Source: Collinsella sp. AM17-1 (lineage in GTDB: Bacteria; Actinomycetota; Coriobacteriia; Coriobacteriales; Coriobacteriaceae). From it: a stretch of 64,000 bases of DNA. Positions 7,913 through 15,814 of this stretch are shown piece by piece (position 1 is the first letter of the stretch; every line of letters starts with the position of its first letter). A model generated the notes under the pieces. That model saw only the letters and a list, made by a program, of their open reading frames with translations, was not told where the DNA came from and ran no database searches. Both the position numbers and the translations under genes were made by a program. Where the stretch lies: positions 1 to 64,000 of the forward strand of contig NZ_QRJZ01000003.1 of the NCBI RefSeq assembly GCF_003470665.1. Reading direction: 5' to 3'.

Positions 7913-7952
7913 GTTTAAAGATAGCAACCTTACATAAGATATATTATCGTAC

Positions 7953-8891
7953 TTATCCACGGAGAAACGCGTATGCGCTCGTTGCTGCTATGGCTCCGTC
8001 CGAAACAGCGGTCACAACCTGGCGTAAACGTTTGGAACGGATATCGCCAGCGGCAAATAAGCCAGGCGTGCGGGTGGCCATCGATTCGTCGGTCACAATA
8101 CCGCCGTCGGGCGCCAAATCTACCAGATGCTCTACAAGCTCAGTATGGGGCTGCACGCCAGCAAAGACAAAAATGCCAAACGAGCCAGGTTCAAAGGTCT
8201 CAGCATGCGTCTTGCCGCTCGCATTATCCTTGAACGTAATTGTCGTGGGCATCGCTTCACCAGAAAGCTCAACAATACTAGTTTGGTACCTAACTGAAAT
8301 ATTATCCTTAGCTAGGACTTTTTTCACGACGCCCTCGGGCGCACGGAACTGGTCGCGGCGCAAGACGATGGTCACGCTGCTGGCGATTTCTGACAAGAAC
8401 AGGGCTTCCTCGCAGGCGGCATTGCCGCCACCGATGACAAAGACCTGTTTACCGCGAAAGAACATGCCATCGCACGTCGCGCAATACGAAACACCGCGAC
8501 CGCGATACGTATCCTCGCCAACAAAACCAGCAGATCGCGGCGTAGCACCCATGCAAGCGATAACACTCGAGGCCAGCGTATCGCCCATATCATGATGCAC
8601 CGTAAACAGCGCTGTATCGGCATCGTAATCGATACCCGTAACCATGCTCCATGCAACCTGTGCTCCCAGGCCCTCTGCATGTTGCTGAAAACGCTCGCCG
8701 AGTTCGGCGCCACTCAAGAGCGGAATGCCCGGATAGTTCTCGACCTCATTGGTTGTGGCGATCTGCCCTCCCGACATGCCCTGTTCAATCACGGTCGTCG
8801 TTAGGTTGGAGCGCGCAGCGTAAATGGCGGCAGCATAGCCCGCGGGGCCGCCACCGACAATAGCAACATCGATCGGCTGATGGGTAGTCAT
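7953..8891 (-). CDS. trxB: Thioredoxin-disulfide reductase
   Basis: This FAD/NADPH flavoprotein (312 aa) reduces thioredoxin. An FAD-binding GGGPAGYAA lies at residues 13-21, the redox-active CATC at Cys137/Cys140, an NADPH-binding VIGGGNAACEEA follows, and the C-terminal FAD motif GLFAAGDI is present. The ATG at 8891 has AGGAGGTC five bases upstream; the longer open frame is not needed. It is divergent from the glycosyltransferase gene and probably monocistronic. Confidence 0.95.
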   Translation of the reverse strand: MTTHQPIDVAIVGGGPAGYAAAIYAARSNLTTTVIEQGMSGGQIATTNEVENYPGIPLLSGAELGERFQQHAEGLGAQVAWSMVTGIDYDADTALFTVHHDMGDTLASSVIACMGATPRSAGFVGEDTYRGRGVSYCATCDGMFFRGKQVFVIGGGNAACEEALFLSEIASSVTIVLRRDQFRAPEGVVKKVLAKDNISVRYQTSIVELSGEAMPTTITFKDNASGKTHAETFEPGSFGIFVFAGVQPHTELVEHLVDLAPDGGIVTDESMATRTPGLFAAGDIRSKRLRQVVTAVSDGAIAATSAYAFLRG

Positions 8892-9009
8892 GAAGAGACC
8901 TCCTGTCGAAAGATTGGCGTTCTTTGCGCTCATACCCAAATTTACGTGAACGTGACACTCATGCACTACAATGATAAATCCGTGTTACAACGTCGAAGGG
9001 GAGTTATCG

Positions 9010-10311
9010 ATGGATCAGACGCAGACGGGCGACGACGCTCCCCTGCTCACGCACAGCACTCCCCAATCGGAGCAAACCACGCTCTTGGCCCAGCAAAAAC
9101 CTCTCGTGACCATCGTGCACGCCTCCGTCGGCTCAGGCCACAAAGCCGCCGCAAATGCGATTGCGCAGGCATTCGACCTCATCCGCGGCACCAATGGCAT
9201 CCCCGAGGATGTTGAGATTGAAGTGCTAGATATCCTTGATTTTGGACGTATTAAATTCGACGGCAATAAGACCGCGGCATCTTTTACGGGAGCCACGCGC
9301 CCCATCTACGACCTGACCTGGCGATATACGCTTACGGGACATCTTCTTTGGGGTGGAGGCACGGCATGGTCGCGAATTATGTTCCCCGCCTTCAACGAAT
9401 ATATTCGTAGCCGCAGGCCCATAGCCGTGGTCGCAACGCACATCACAGCAGCCAATGTTGCCGTGGGTGCCCGCGTAATTACGGGTATCGATTACCCGGT
9501 CATCTGTGTGCCGACCGATTACGAAGTCGAAGGCTTTTGGCCCCACAAGGACACCGACCTATTCTGCGTGGCCAATGAGTTTATGGCCGAAACGCTGCGC
9601 CCGCGCAAGGTGCCCGAGGCAAATATTCGCATTACCGGCATTCCTATTCGCGCCGGATTCGACACGGATTACGATCGCGAGGAAGAGCTAGCCAAGTTCA
9701 ACCTCCCCACCGACAAGACCGTCGTGCTGGTTATGGCCGGCGCCAGTTTACCTCAACCGTACGTCCGCTTTCGCGCGGCGATGGACCAGACCCTCCCCTT
9801 CCTACGCAGCTTTGAGGACATGCATTTTGTCTTTTTGCCGGGCAAGGATGAGGAATACGCCGACCGCCTCAAGACGCTCTTCGACGCCATGAAGCTCGAA
9901 AACGTCACGGTTCTGGACTACGTGGACGACATGGCGGCCCTCATGCACGGCTGCGACCTGGCAATTCTCAAATCGGGCGGACTCACCGTCACCGAGTGCC
10001 TGTGTGCGCATTTGCCGATGATCCTGCTGGGCAAGTCCTATGGCCAGGAAAAGGCCAACACCACGATGCTCACCGGCATGGGCGCCAGCATGCATGTCAC
10101 CACCGCACGAGAACTCATCGTAACCCTGCGCCATCTGCACGATCATCCCGAGTCACTCAAAGCCCTACTCATCAACGGCGAAGTACTACGCCGCCCCCAC
10201 GCAGCCGAAGACATAGCCATCGCAACCATGGAGCTCATAGGCAAACCCCAAAAGCGCAAAAGAGCCTTCTGCCGCTTCTACTGGGGCGAAAAACCTGCGC
10301 ATATCCGCTAG
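9010..10311 (+). CDS. Processive diacylglycerol glycosyltransferase, UgtP/MGDG-synthase-like
   Basis: The 433-residue protein has the MGDG-synthase N-terminal pattern VTIVHASVGSGHKAAANAIA and a C-terminal GT28-type domain with AILKSGGLTVTECLC and LGKSYGQEKANT. Such enzymes transfer glucose or galactose from a UDP-sugar to diacylglycerol at the inner membrane face, making glycolipids and lipoteichoic-acid anchors. The ATG at 9010 has AAGGGGAG upstream; an in-frame ATG at 8971 has none. It stands alone between trxB and a repeat-rich gap. Confidence 0.85.
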   Translation: MDQTQTGDDAPLLTHSTPQSEQTTLLAQQKPLVTIVHASVGSGHKAAANAIAQAFDLIRGTNGIPEDVEIEVLDILDFGRIKFDGNKTAASFTGATRPIYDLTWRYTLTGHLLWGGGTAWSRIMFPAFNEYIRSRRPIAVVATHITAANVAVGARVITGIDYPVICVPTDYEVEGFWPHKDTDLFCVANEFMAETLRPRKVPEANIRITGIPIRAGFDTDYDREEELAKFNLPTDKTVVLVMAGASLPQPYVRFRAAMDQTLPFLRSFEDMHFVFLPGKDEEYADRLKTLFDAMKLENVTVLDYVDDMAALMHGCDLAILKSGGLTVTECLCAHLPMILLGKSYGQEKANTTMLTGMGASMHVTTARELIVTLRHLHDHPESLKALLINGEVLRRPHAAEDIAIATMELIGKPQKRKRAFCRFYWGEKPAHIR

Positions 10312-10324
10312 CGTCGGACTGTCC

Positions 10325-10422
10325 GCTTGCCTGTGGGGGCCTATATATCATCCCGTGCTCAAACATTCTCACTACGCTGCGAAACTGCGCGCGGGACGAT
10401 ATATAGGCCCCCACAGGCAAGC
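10325..10422. repeat. Hairpin repeat, copy A
   Basis: The arms 10325-10358 and 10389-10422 pair at 32 of 34 positions. The 30-base loop (10359-10388) begins TCAAACATTCTC and ends CTGCGAAACTGC. Both loop ends recur, inverted, in copy B about 200 bases away. Confidence 0.85.
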
Positions 10423-10499
10423 TGCGTTTACGTACTAGCAGCTAAACTAGATTCCCCTCCAGTAGAACCAACAAAGGCGAGACCGGAAAAGATGAATAC

Positions 10500-10563
10500 A
10501 GTTAGCCGACGCGACAAAGAGACTATTCCTTTATCGCGTCGGCTAACTAGAATGTAATTTTTT
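10500..10563 (+). terminator. Strong hairpin with T-rich tail
   Basis: The arms 10500-10519 and 10529-10548 pair at 19 of 20 positions. A run of T at 10557-10563 follows after eight bases. It may terminate transcripts from the glycosyltransferase gene, although it lies nearly 200 bases past its stop. Confidence 0.5.
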
Positions 10564-10597
10564 GTCAAGCGAGTAGCCGCCCGCCCGCCTCTCTCAC

Positions 10598-10664
10598 ATA
10601 TCGTTCCACGCGCAGTTTCGCAGCGAGCGAAGCGAAGCGAGAATGTTTGAGCATGGAATGATAT
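10598..10664. repeat. Hairpin repeat, copy B (inverted)
   Basis: The arms 10598-10611 and 10651-10664 pair at 12 of 14 positions. The 39-base loop, read on the minus strand, starts TCAAACATTCTCG and ends CTGCGAAACTGC like copy A. It carries an extra short GCTTC-type tandem in the middle. Confidence 0.8.
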
Positions 10665-10697
10665 AGGTAAGCCCCGAGCGGGAGGGATACGAGCGCC

Positions 10698-11141
10698 CTA
10701 GGCGACGCCGCTGGAGCCGAAGCCTCCGTTGCCTCGATCGGTTTTGTCTAGTTCTTCTACTTCTATGAGGTTGACCGTGGGGACTTCTTGGATGACGAGT
10801 TGGGCTATGCGGTCGCCTTTGTTGATTTGGATGTCGTTGGTGGGATCCAGGTTGATGAGGATAACCTTGAGCTCTCCTCGGTAGTGGGCGTCAATGAGAC
10901 CCGGCGTATTGACTATAGACAGGCCCTGCTTGATGGCCAAGCCGCTGCGGGGCTGGACGAAGCCGGCGTAGCCGTCAGGCAGGGCGATGGCCAGCCCAGT
11001 AGAGACCAGACGGCGTTCGAAGGGCTTCAGGACGCAATCCTCGTTGGAGCGCAAATCCAAGCCGGCATCGGTGGGATGGGCGTATTTGGGAAGCTCGACG
11101 GTGGGGTCGAGACGCTTTATGTTGACGGTAATGTTGGGCAT
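10698..11141 (-). CDS. dut: dUTP diphosphatase
   Basis: The trimeric dUTPase (147 aa) has its conserved motifs in order: [34 protein letters not shown] and the C-terminal [10 protein letters not shown] arm that closes over the active site. It hydrolyses dUTP to dUMP, preventing uracil incorporation and feeding dTMP synthesis. It starts four bases after the nrdR stop, so the two nucleotide-metabolism genes form an operon. Confidence 0.95.
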   Translation of the reverse strand: MPNITVNIKRLDPTVELPKYAHPTDAGLDLRSNEDCVLKPFERRLVSTGLAIALPDGYAGFVQPRSGLAIKQGLSIVNTPGLIDAHYRGELKVILINLDPTNDIQINKGDRIAQLVIQEVPTVNLIEVEELDKTDRGNGGFGSSGVA

Positions 11142-11145
11142 GGAA

Positions 11146-11589
11146 TCACCTTAGCTTGTCGAGCTCTTGCAGAAACTCATCGACGTCTTTGAAATCACGG
11201 TAGACCGAGGCAAAGCGAATGTACGCTACCTTGTCGATCTTGGCCAAGCGCTTGAGCACCATGTCACCCAACTCATGGGACGTGACGGCCGTCAGCGTGC
11301 GTGAACGCAGCTCGACCTCGATGTCGTCGATAATCTCATTGAGCTTCTTAGTGTCGATATCACGCTTGATGGTGGCGCGCATCAAGCCGACGAGCAGCTT
11401 ATTGCGATCGAACCGCTGCTTAGTTCCGTCCGACTTAATGACCTCGATTGGGTCTTCACATCGCTCGAACGTTGTAAAGCGGTAGTTACACGAGCAACAT
11501 TCGCGACGGCGCTTAATGGTGTTATTTGACTCCTGCATACGGGAATCAACGACGCGGGTATGTGCCTTGCCGCATTTGGGACAGCGCAT
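11146..11589 (-). CDS. nrdR: Transcriptional repressor NrdR
   Basis: The 147-residue repressor of ribonucleotide reductase genes has an N-terminal zinc ribbon (MRCPKCGK then ECCSCNYRF) and an ATP-cone domain ([20 protein letters not shown]) that senses ATP/dATP. GGAGG lies just upstream of the ATG at 11589. It is co-transcribed with dut. I see no ribonucleotide reductase in this window. Confidence 0.95.
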   Translation of the reverse strand: MRCPKCGKAHTRVVDSRMQESNNTIKRRRECCSCNYRFTTFERCEDPIEVIKSDGTKQRFDRNKLLVGLMRATIKRDIDTKKLNEIIDDIEVELRSRTLTAVTSHELGDMVLKRLAKIDKVAYIRFASVYRDFKDVDEFLQELDKLR

Positions 11590-11640
11590 GGAACCTCCTC
11601 TTAAACGATAACAAGGGTACCATGCGCAGCGCGATAATGA

Positions 11641-12093
11641 TTACGAACGAGCAGGAACCTTAAGATGCGCACCGGCGGCGAGCGAACCATGCTCCAGATG
11701 ATTGACGTTACGGATCATGTCGGAAGTCTCTTGCGTGGAAAGGCCTTCGATTGGATATTCCTCGGCAAGCGACCAAAGAGAATCACCAGGCTGAACGCGA
11801 ATGGTCTCGTAGGTAACGTTGGAAGCGGACTCGGCATACGCGGCATGACGAGCGCTGAAGACCGACGTAGCGAGGACAAAAAAGAGCGTGAGCGCAACGG
11901 CGACGGCAACAATCGTCGAGACCTTCAGGGCAGCGGGAGTCGGCGCGGCAACAGCATACTGAGTACGAGCAGACTTTACGGGCAAAGGTTGATAACCGGA
12001 ACGGCCACCCTTGACAACAGTAAAAGCGGGCGCGGCAGGCGTCTCGAGCTTAAGGGCGAGGTTTCCCTGGACCATATTCGTTGCGTTCATCAT
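11641..12093 (-). CDS. LysM-domain membrane protein, YneA-like SOS division inhibitor
   Basis: The 150-residue protein has a basic cytoplasmic N-terminus, one transmembrane segment (about residues 57-76) and a C-terminal LysM domain (YETIRVQPGDSLWSLAEEYP). It is divergent from lexA and shares three LexA boxes, the same arrangement as yneA-lexA in Bacillus, where YneA halts division during the SOS response. Either of two adjacent ATGs (12093 or 12090) may start; AGGAG precedes both, with the second better spaced. Function is inferred from context and domain layout; sequence similarity to YneA itself is probably low. Confidence 0.75.
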   Translation of the reverse strand: MMNATNMVQGNLALKLETPAAPAFTVVKGGRSGYQPLPVKSARTQYAVAAPTPAALKVSTIVAVAVALTLFFVLATSVFSARHAAYAESASNVTYETIRVQPGDSLWSLAEEYPIEGLSTQETSDMIRNVNHLEHGSLAAGAHLKVPARS

Positions 12094-12160
12094 GTTCTCC
12101 TCTCGCGTGTTTTGCTGAGAACAGTTTTATCAAGCCGCGCGGACAAAAATGTCTGGCGCG

Positions 12161-12230
12161 AGAACGAATGTTCGGTTATTATTATCTTCGAACAGTTGTT
12201 CCTGTCAAGCAAAATTCGAACATTTGTTTG
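12161..12230. promoter_or_regulatory. Three LexA (SOS) boxes in the yneA-like/lexA divergent promoter
   Basis: GAACGAATGTTC (12162-12173), GAACAGTTGTTC (12190-12201) and CGAACATTTGTTTG (12217-12230) match the Gram-positive LexA consensus. Their GAAC half-sites start at 12162, 12190 and 12218, exactly 28 bases apart. They should allow joint repression of both genes. Confidence 0.9.
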
Positions 12231-12253
12231 ACATGGGTAGAGAGGATGCCCTG

Positions 12254-12898
12254 ATGGCTCGCAAAATTACCAAGCGTCAGCAGCAAATTTACGACTTCAT
12301 CAAGGAATATCAGCAGGAGAAGGGTTATCCGCCCAGCGTGCGCGAGATGGCTTCTGCCGTGGGCCTTTCCTCCCCCAGCACCGTGCACGCTCATCTCTCT
12401 GCCCTGGAGGCGCGCGGGCTACTCAAGCGCGATGCCACCAAACCGCGTGCCCTGGAACTCTTTAACGAAGACGGTTCCTCTGTCTCAATTTCTAAATCTG
12501 ACGAGCCCACCGCACCTCGCGGGACGGTCTCGCTACCGCTCGTTGGTCGCGTCGCGGCTGGGATCCCCATTCTGGCCGAGCAGAATATCGAAGACACTTT
12601 TACTATCCCGACCGAAATCGCCACCGATCAGGGTTCCTTTATCCTTGAGGTACATGGGAGCTCAATGATCAATGTCGGCATCTTCAATGGCGATTACATC
12701 ATCGTCCGTGAACAAAAGAGTGCCATGAACGGCGAAATTGTCGTGGCCATGATTGATGGTTCAGCGACCGTCAAGACGTTCTACAAGGAGCAGGGACGCG
12801 TACGCCTGCAGCCCGAGAACGACACCATGGAACCTATCTATGCAACGAATCCCGTTATCCTGGGCAAAGTCGTCGGCTTGATGCGCCGGTTCTCGTAA
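12254..12898 (+). CDS. lexA: SOS repressor LexA
   Basis: The 214-residue repressor has an N-terminal winged helix (KITKRQQQIYDFI through SSPSTVHAHLSALEARGLL), the self-cleavage site Ala102-Gly103, catalytic Ser137 in HGSSM and Lys174 in TVKTFYK. RecA filaments (recA lies at 21221-22369) would trigger self-cleavage. The ATG at 12254 is preceded by AGAGGAT at seven bases; the longer open frame would run through the operators. Its stop overlaps the next start (TAATG). Confidence 0.97.
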   Translation: MARKITKRQQQIYDFIKEYQQEKGYPPSVREMASAVGLSSPSTVHAHLSALEARGLLKRDATKPRALELFNEDGSSVSISKSDEPTAPRGTVSLPLVGRVAAGIPILAEQNIEDTFTIPTEIATDQGSFILEVHGSSMINVGIFNGDYIIVREQKSAMNGEIVVAMIDGSATVKTFYKEQGRVRLQPENDTMEPIYATNPVILGKVVGLMRRFS

Positions 12899-13602
12899 TG
12901 CAAAAACGCATAACCATCTTTGATACCGTCCGCGGGTTTACGATGATTTCTATGGCAGGTTTTCACGCTTGCTATGATCTCGCCTACCTGTACGGCTGGG
13001 ATATGCCCTGGTTTACCCAGTCAGTCTTTCAAGACATCTGGCGCGCCAGCATCAGCTGGGTATTTTTGTTTATCGCGGGTTGGATGTGCACGCTCTCACG
13101 CAACAATGCTAAACGAGCGGCCAAGTACGCTGCCGCAGCTTTGGTCGTCTGGATCGCAACAACGGTCGTATCGGTCGACGATTCAGTGAACTTTGGCATC
13201 ATTTATTGCATGGCGGCGTGCACCGCGGTGGTTGCACTCACCCGTCCGCTACTCCAAAAATTACCGGGCTCGTGGGGCATCGCGGCGTGCCTTGTTCTTT
13301 TTGCCCTAACCTGGGGCATTCCAAAAGCGGTCTACCCACTCCCCTACCTGGCATGGCTAGGATTTCCGGGCCCGGGTTTTGTTTCGGGAGACTACTATCC
13401 GCTCATTCCGTTTGTCTTTATGTACCTTACCGGCTATTTTGCTGCCCAGGTAGCACAAGCATCAAGCCTCGAAGCGCCCGAATGGGCATACGCCAATCCC
13501 ATCCCGGCGCTCACAGTCCTTGGTCGGCATGCCTTACCGTTCTACCTGCTCCATCAGCCTGTCATTCTAGGCGTACTAGAAATCGTTTATTCCGTACGAT
13601 AG
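12898..13602 (+). CDS. DUF1624/HGSNAT-like membrane acyltransferase domain protein
   Basis: This polytopic membrane protein (234 aa, about seven hydrophobic segments) begins with RITIFDTVRGFTMISMAGFHACYDL, the pattern of the DUF1624 (heparan-alpha-glucosaminide acetyltransferase catalytic-like) family. It probably transfers an acyl group to an envelope sugar, but no substrate is known. Its start overlaps the lexA stop by one base, so it should be translated with lexA and may be SOS-induced. Its 3' end overlaps the convergent hflX end by 16 bases. Confidence 0.75.
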   Translation: MQKRITIFDTVRGFTMISMAGFHACYDLAYLYGWDMPWFTQSVFQDIWRASISWVFLFIAGWMCTLSRNNAKRAAKYAAAALVVWIATTVVSVDDSVNFGIIYCMAACTAVVALTRPLLQKLPGSWGIAACLVLFALTWGIPKAVYPLPYLAWLGFPGPGFVSGDYYPLIPFVFMYLTGYFAAQVAQASSLEAPEWAYANPIPALTVLGRHALPFYLLHQPVILGVLEIVYSVR

Positions 13603-14876
13603 CGCTCGAGACGCGGCGCGATTCGGGCCGGCAACTTCGCCACAATGCGAACGCCGTTCTCGAGATATTCTTCATGCAGAAGGGTTCCCTGCTCATGCAC
13701 CAGCGTGATGAGGGCGCCCTCACGATACGGGATATCAGCGGAGAGCAGCACATCGGTGGCAGCCGCCTCACGAGCAATACGGTCGACGAGATCGTCGAGT
13801 CCCTCGCCCGTTTGGGCCGAGAACAGCACGGCCTCGGGATAGCGACGACGGAAACTTAATCGATCAACGCTATCGAGAAGATCGATTTTATTGAATACGG
13901 TCAGCGTTAGGCGCTCTCCGGCACCGATCTCATCAAGCACGCGGTCGACAGCCTCCAGCTGCCGTTCATAGTCCTCGTCAGACGCATCTACGACTTTGAG
14001 AATTAGATCGGCACCCAAAACCTCGGACAGCGTCGATTTAAAGGCATCGACAAGACCATGCGGCAGCTTTTGAATAAAGCCGACGGTATCGGTGATCGTC
14101 ATGCCGCGACCGCCGGGCAGGCGATACGAACGCGTCGTCGGGTCGAGCGTAGCAAACAGCTTGTCCTGCGAAAGTACAGTAGAGCCGGTCAGACGATTGA
14201 GCAACGTCGATTTACCGGCATTGGTATAACCGGCTAACGCGACGCGAAACGCCGGAGACTCAATGCGGCTCTTGGACTGGACATCGCGACGCTGTTCAAC
14301 CTGCTTGAGCTCACTACGAAGCGCAGCGATCTTATTACGAATGAGGCGACGGTCGACCTCGAGCTGGCTTTCACCCTGACCAAAGCGTGAGCCGATGCCG
14401 CCGCGCGTCTGCTCCTTGGCAAGATGGCTCCACATGCCGCGCAGACGAGGCAACAGATACTGAAGCTGTGCCAGCTGAACCTGTAGGCGTCCCTCACGCG
14501 TCTGAGCATGCAGGCCAAAGATATCCAGGATCAGTGCTGTACGATCGATAATCTTTACCGGCTCGCCCACGGCTTTCTCCAAATAGGACTGCTGCGAGGG
14601 CGACAGGTCGTCATCAAAAATAACGACATCGGCATCTAAGCGATGCACCAGGCCGCACAGCTCTTCAACCTTACCGGAACCGATAAACGATTTAGGATAC
14701 GGCTTTACCAAACGCTGCGACAAGCGTGCCACGCACTGGGCACCAGCCGTGTGGGCAAGACGTTCCAGCTCATCAAGCGAGCGATCGAGCGGCCATGCAT
14801 TGTCGCGCCACTCAACACCAACTAAAATGGCACGCTCGGGCTCGGGCGCCGTGGGAACAAGGGGGAAACGGGCCAT
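13587..14876 (-). CDS. hflX: GTPase HflX
   Basis: The 429-residue ribosome-associated GTPase has an N-terminal HflX domain (VEWRDNAWPLDRSLDELERLA), a coiled coil (about residues 155-205), and a G domain with G1 GYTNAGKSTLLNRL, G3 DTVGFIQKLP and G4 FNKIDL. HflX splits stalled ribosomes under stress. It starts on the last base of miaA. It belongs to a miaB-miaA-hflX run that is also seen in Bacillus-like gene orders. Confidence 0.95.
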   Translation of the reverse strand: MARFPLVPTAPEPERAILVGVEWRDNAWPLDRSLDELERLAHTAGAQCVARLSQRLVKPYPKSFIGSGKVEELCGLVHRLDADVVIFDDDLSPSQQSYLEKAVGEPVKIIDRTALILDIFGLHAQTREGRLQVQLAQLQYLLPRLRGMWSHLAKEQTRGGIGSRFGQGESQLEVDRRLIRNKIAALRSELKQVEQRRDVQSKSRIESPAFRVALAGYTNAGKSTLLNRLTGSTVLSQDKLFATLDPTTRSYRLPGGRGMTITDTVGFIQKLPHGLVDAFKSTLSEVLGADLILKVVDASDEDYERQLEAVDRVLDEIGAGERLTLTVFNKIDLLDSVDRLSFRRRYPEAVLFSAQTGEGLDDLVDRIAREAAATDVLLSADIPYREGALITLVHEQGTLLHEEYLENGVRIVAKLPARIAPRLERYRTE

Positions 14877-15814
14877 TAGGCAGCCTCAATACGATGCAGA
14901 ATATCCTCAACGACCTCATCGATCGTACATTCATCCATATCAAACCACACGATACGGTCATCGCGCTTAAACCACGAAAGCTGACGCTTGGCATAACGAC
15001 GCGAACGCATCTTAATGAGTTCGCGAGCCTCATCCATGCTTATCACGCCATTGAAAGCATCGATGATCTCTTTGTAGCCAATTGCCTGCATCGACGTCAG
15101 GGCATCTCCCAGCCCCTGGTCCATAAGACCGCGGACCTCATCGACAAGACCCTGCTCAAACATCAGATCGACGCGCAGGTTAATGCGCTCGTAGAGCACC
15201 TCGCGATTACGCGTCAGACCAAACCATAGAGCACGATAATGCTCGCGTGGAACACTAAACTGACTTTTTTGCTGTGCATAGGAGACACCATCATCGTGCA
15301 TTTCGAGCGCACGAATCACACGGCGCACGTTATGGGGATGAATAACAGCAGCAGATTCTGGGTCACGCTCGGCAAGCAGCGCGTGCAGCGCTTCCTCGCC
15401 TATGCGCTCGGCGAGTTCCTGATACCCCGCGCGACGATCGTCCTCAAGCTCGCCCGAGGGAAAATCCATCTCATCCAGGGCGGCCTTGAGATACAGCCCC
15501 GTACCTCCGCAAAAAACCGGCAGGCAACCCAAACCAAGGAGACGTTCAACATGCGCGCGAGCGTCATCCTGATAAAGTGCAGCAGAATATGCCACACCCG
15601 GCTCAACAATGTCGACGAGACGCAACGGCGCCGTACACTCATCGGGCGCCATCTTTGCAGTACCGATGTCCATGCCGCGATAGATTTGCATCGCATCGCA
15701 CGACAGCACTTCGGACGAAAGACAAGCTGCCAAACGGTCGGCAACATCGCTCTTACCAACCGCCGTCGGACCGACGATCGCAACGGCGGAAAGACCTGCC
15801 CCGGGAGAAACCAT
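14876..15814 (-). CDS. miaA: tRNA dimethylallyltransferase
   Basis: The 312-residue enzyme adds a dimethylallyl group to A37 of tRNAs reading UNN codons. The P-loop GPTAVGKSDVA, DAMQIYRGMDIGTAK and FCGGTGLYLKAALD are typical of MiaA. It follows miaB with a one-base overlap, which supplies the next step (methylthiolation) on the same nucleotide. Confidence 0.96.
   Translation of the reverse strand: MVSPGAGLSAVAIVGPTAVGKSDVADRLAACLSSEVLSCDAMQIYRGMDIGTAKMAPDECTAPLRLVDIVEPGVAYSAALYQDDARAHVERLLGLGCLPVFCGGTGLYLKAALDEMDFPSGELEDDRRAGYQELAERIGEEALHALLAERDPESAAVIHPHNVRRVIRALEMHDDGVSYAQQKSQFSVPREHYRALWFGLTRNREVLYERINLRVDLMFEQGLVDEVRGLMDQGLGDALTSMQAIGYKEIIDAFNGVISMDEARELIKMRSRRYAKRQLSWFKRDDRIVWFDMDECTIDEVVEDILHRIEAA

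Larger units (their letters stand above)
10312..10697. other. Gene-free region rich in inverted repeats
   Basis: This 386-base gap between the glycosyltransferase and dut contains two members of one hairpin repeat family in opposite orientations (10325-10422 and 10598-10664) and a separate 20-bp inverted repeat (10500-10548). I see no supported gene. Confidence 0.7.

Noticed and set aside
10325..10664. Integron attC sites or CRISPR repeats
   Set aside because: The hairpins lack the conserved attC ends and any integrase nearby, and their spacing and number do not fit a CRISPR array.
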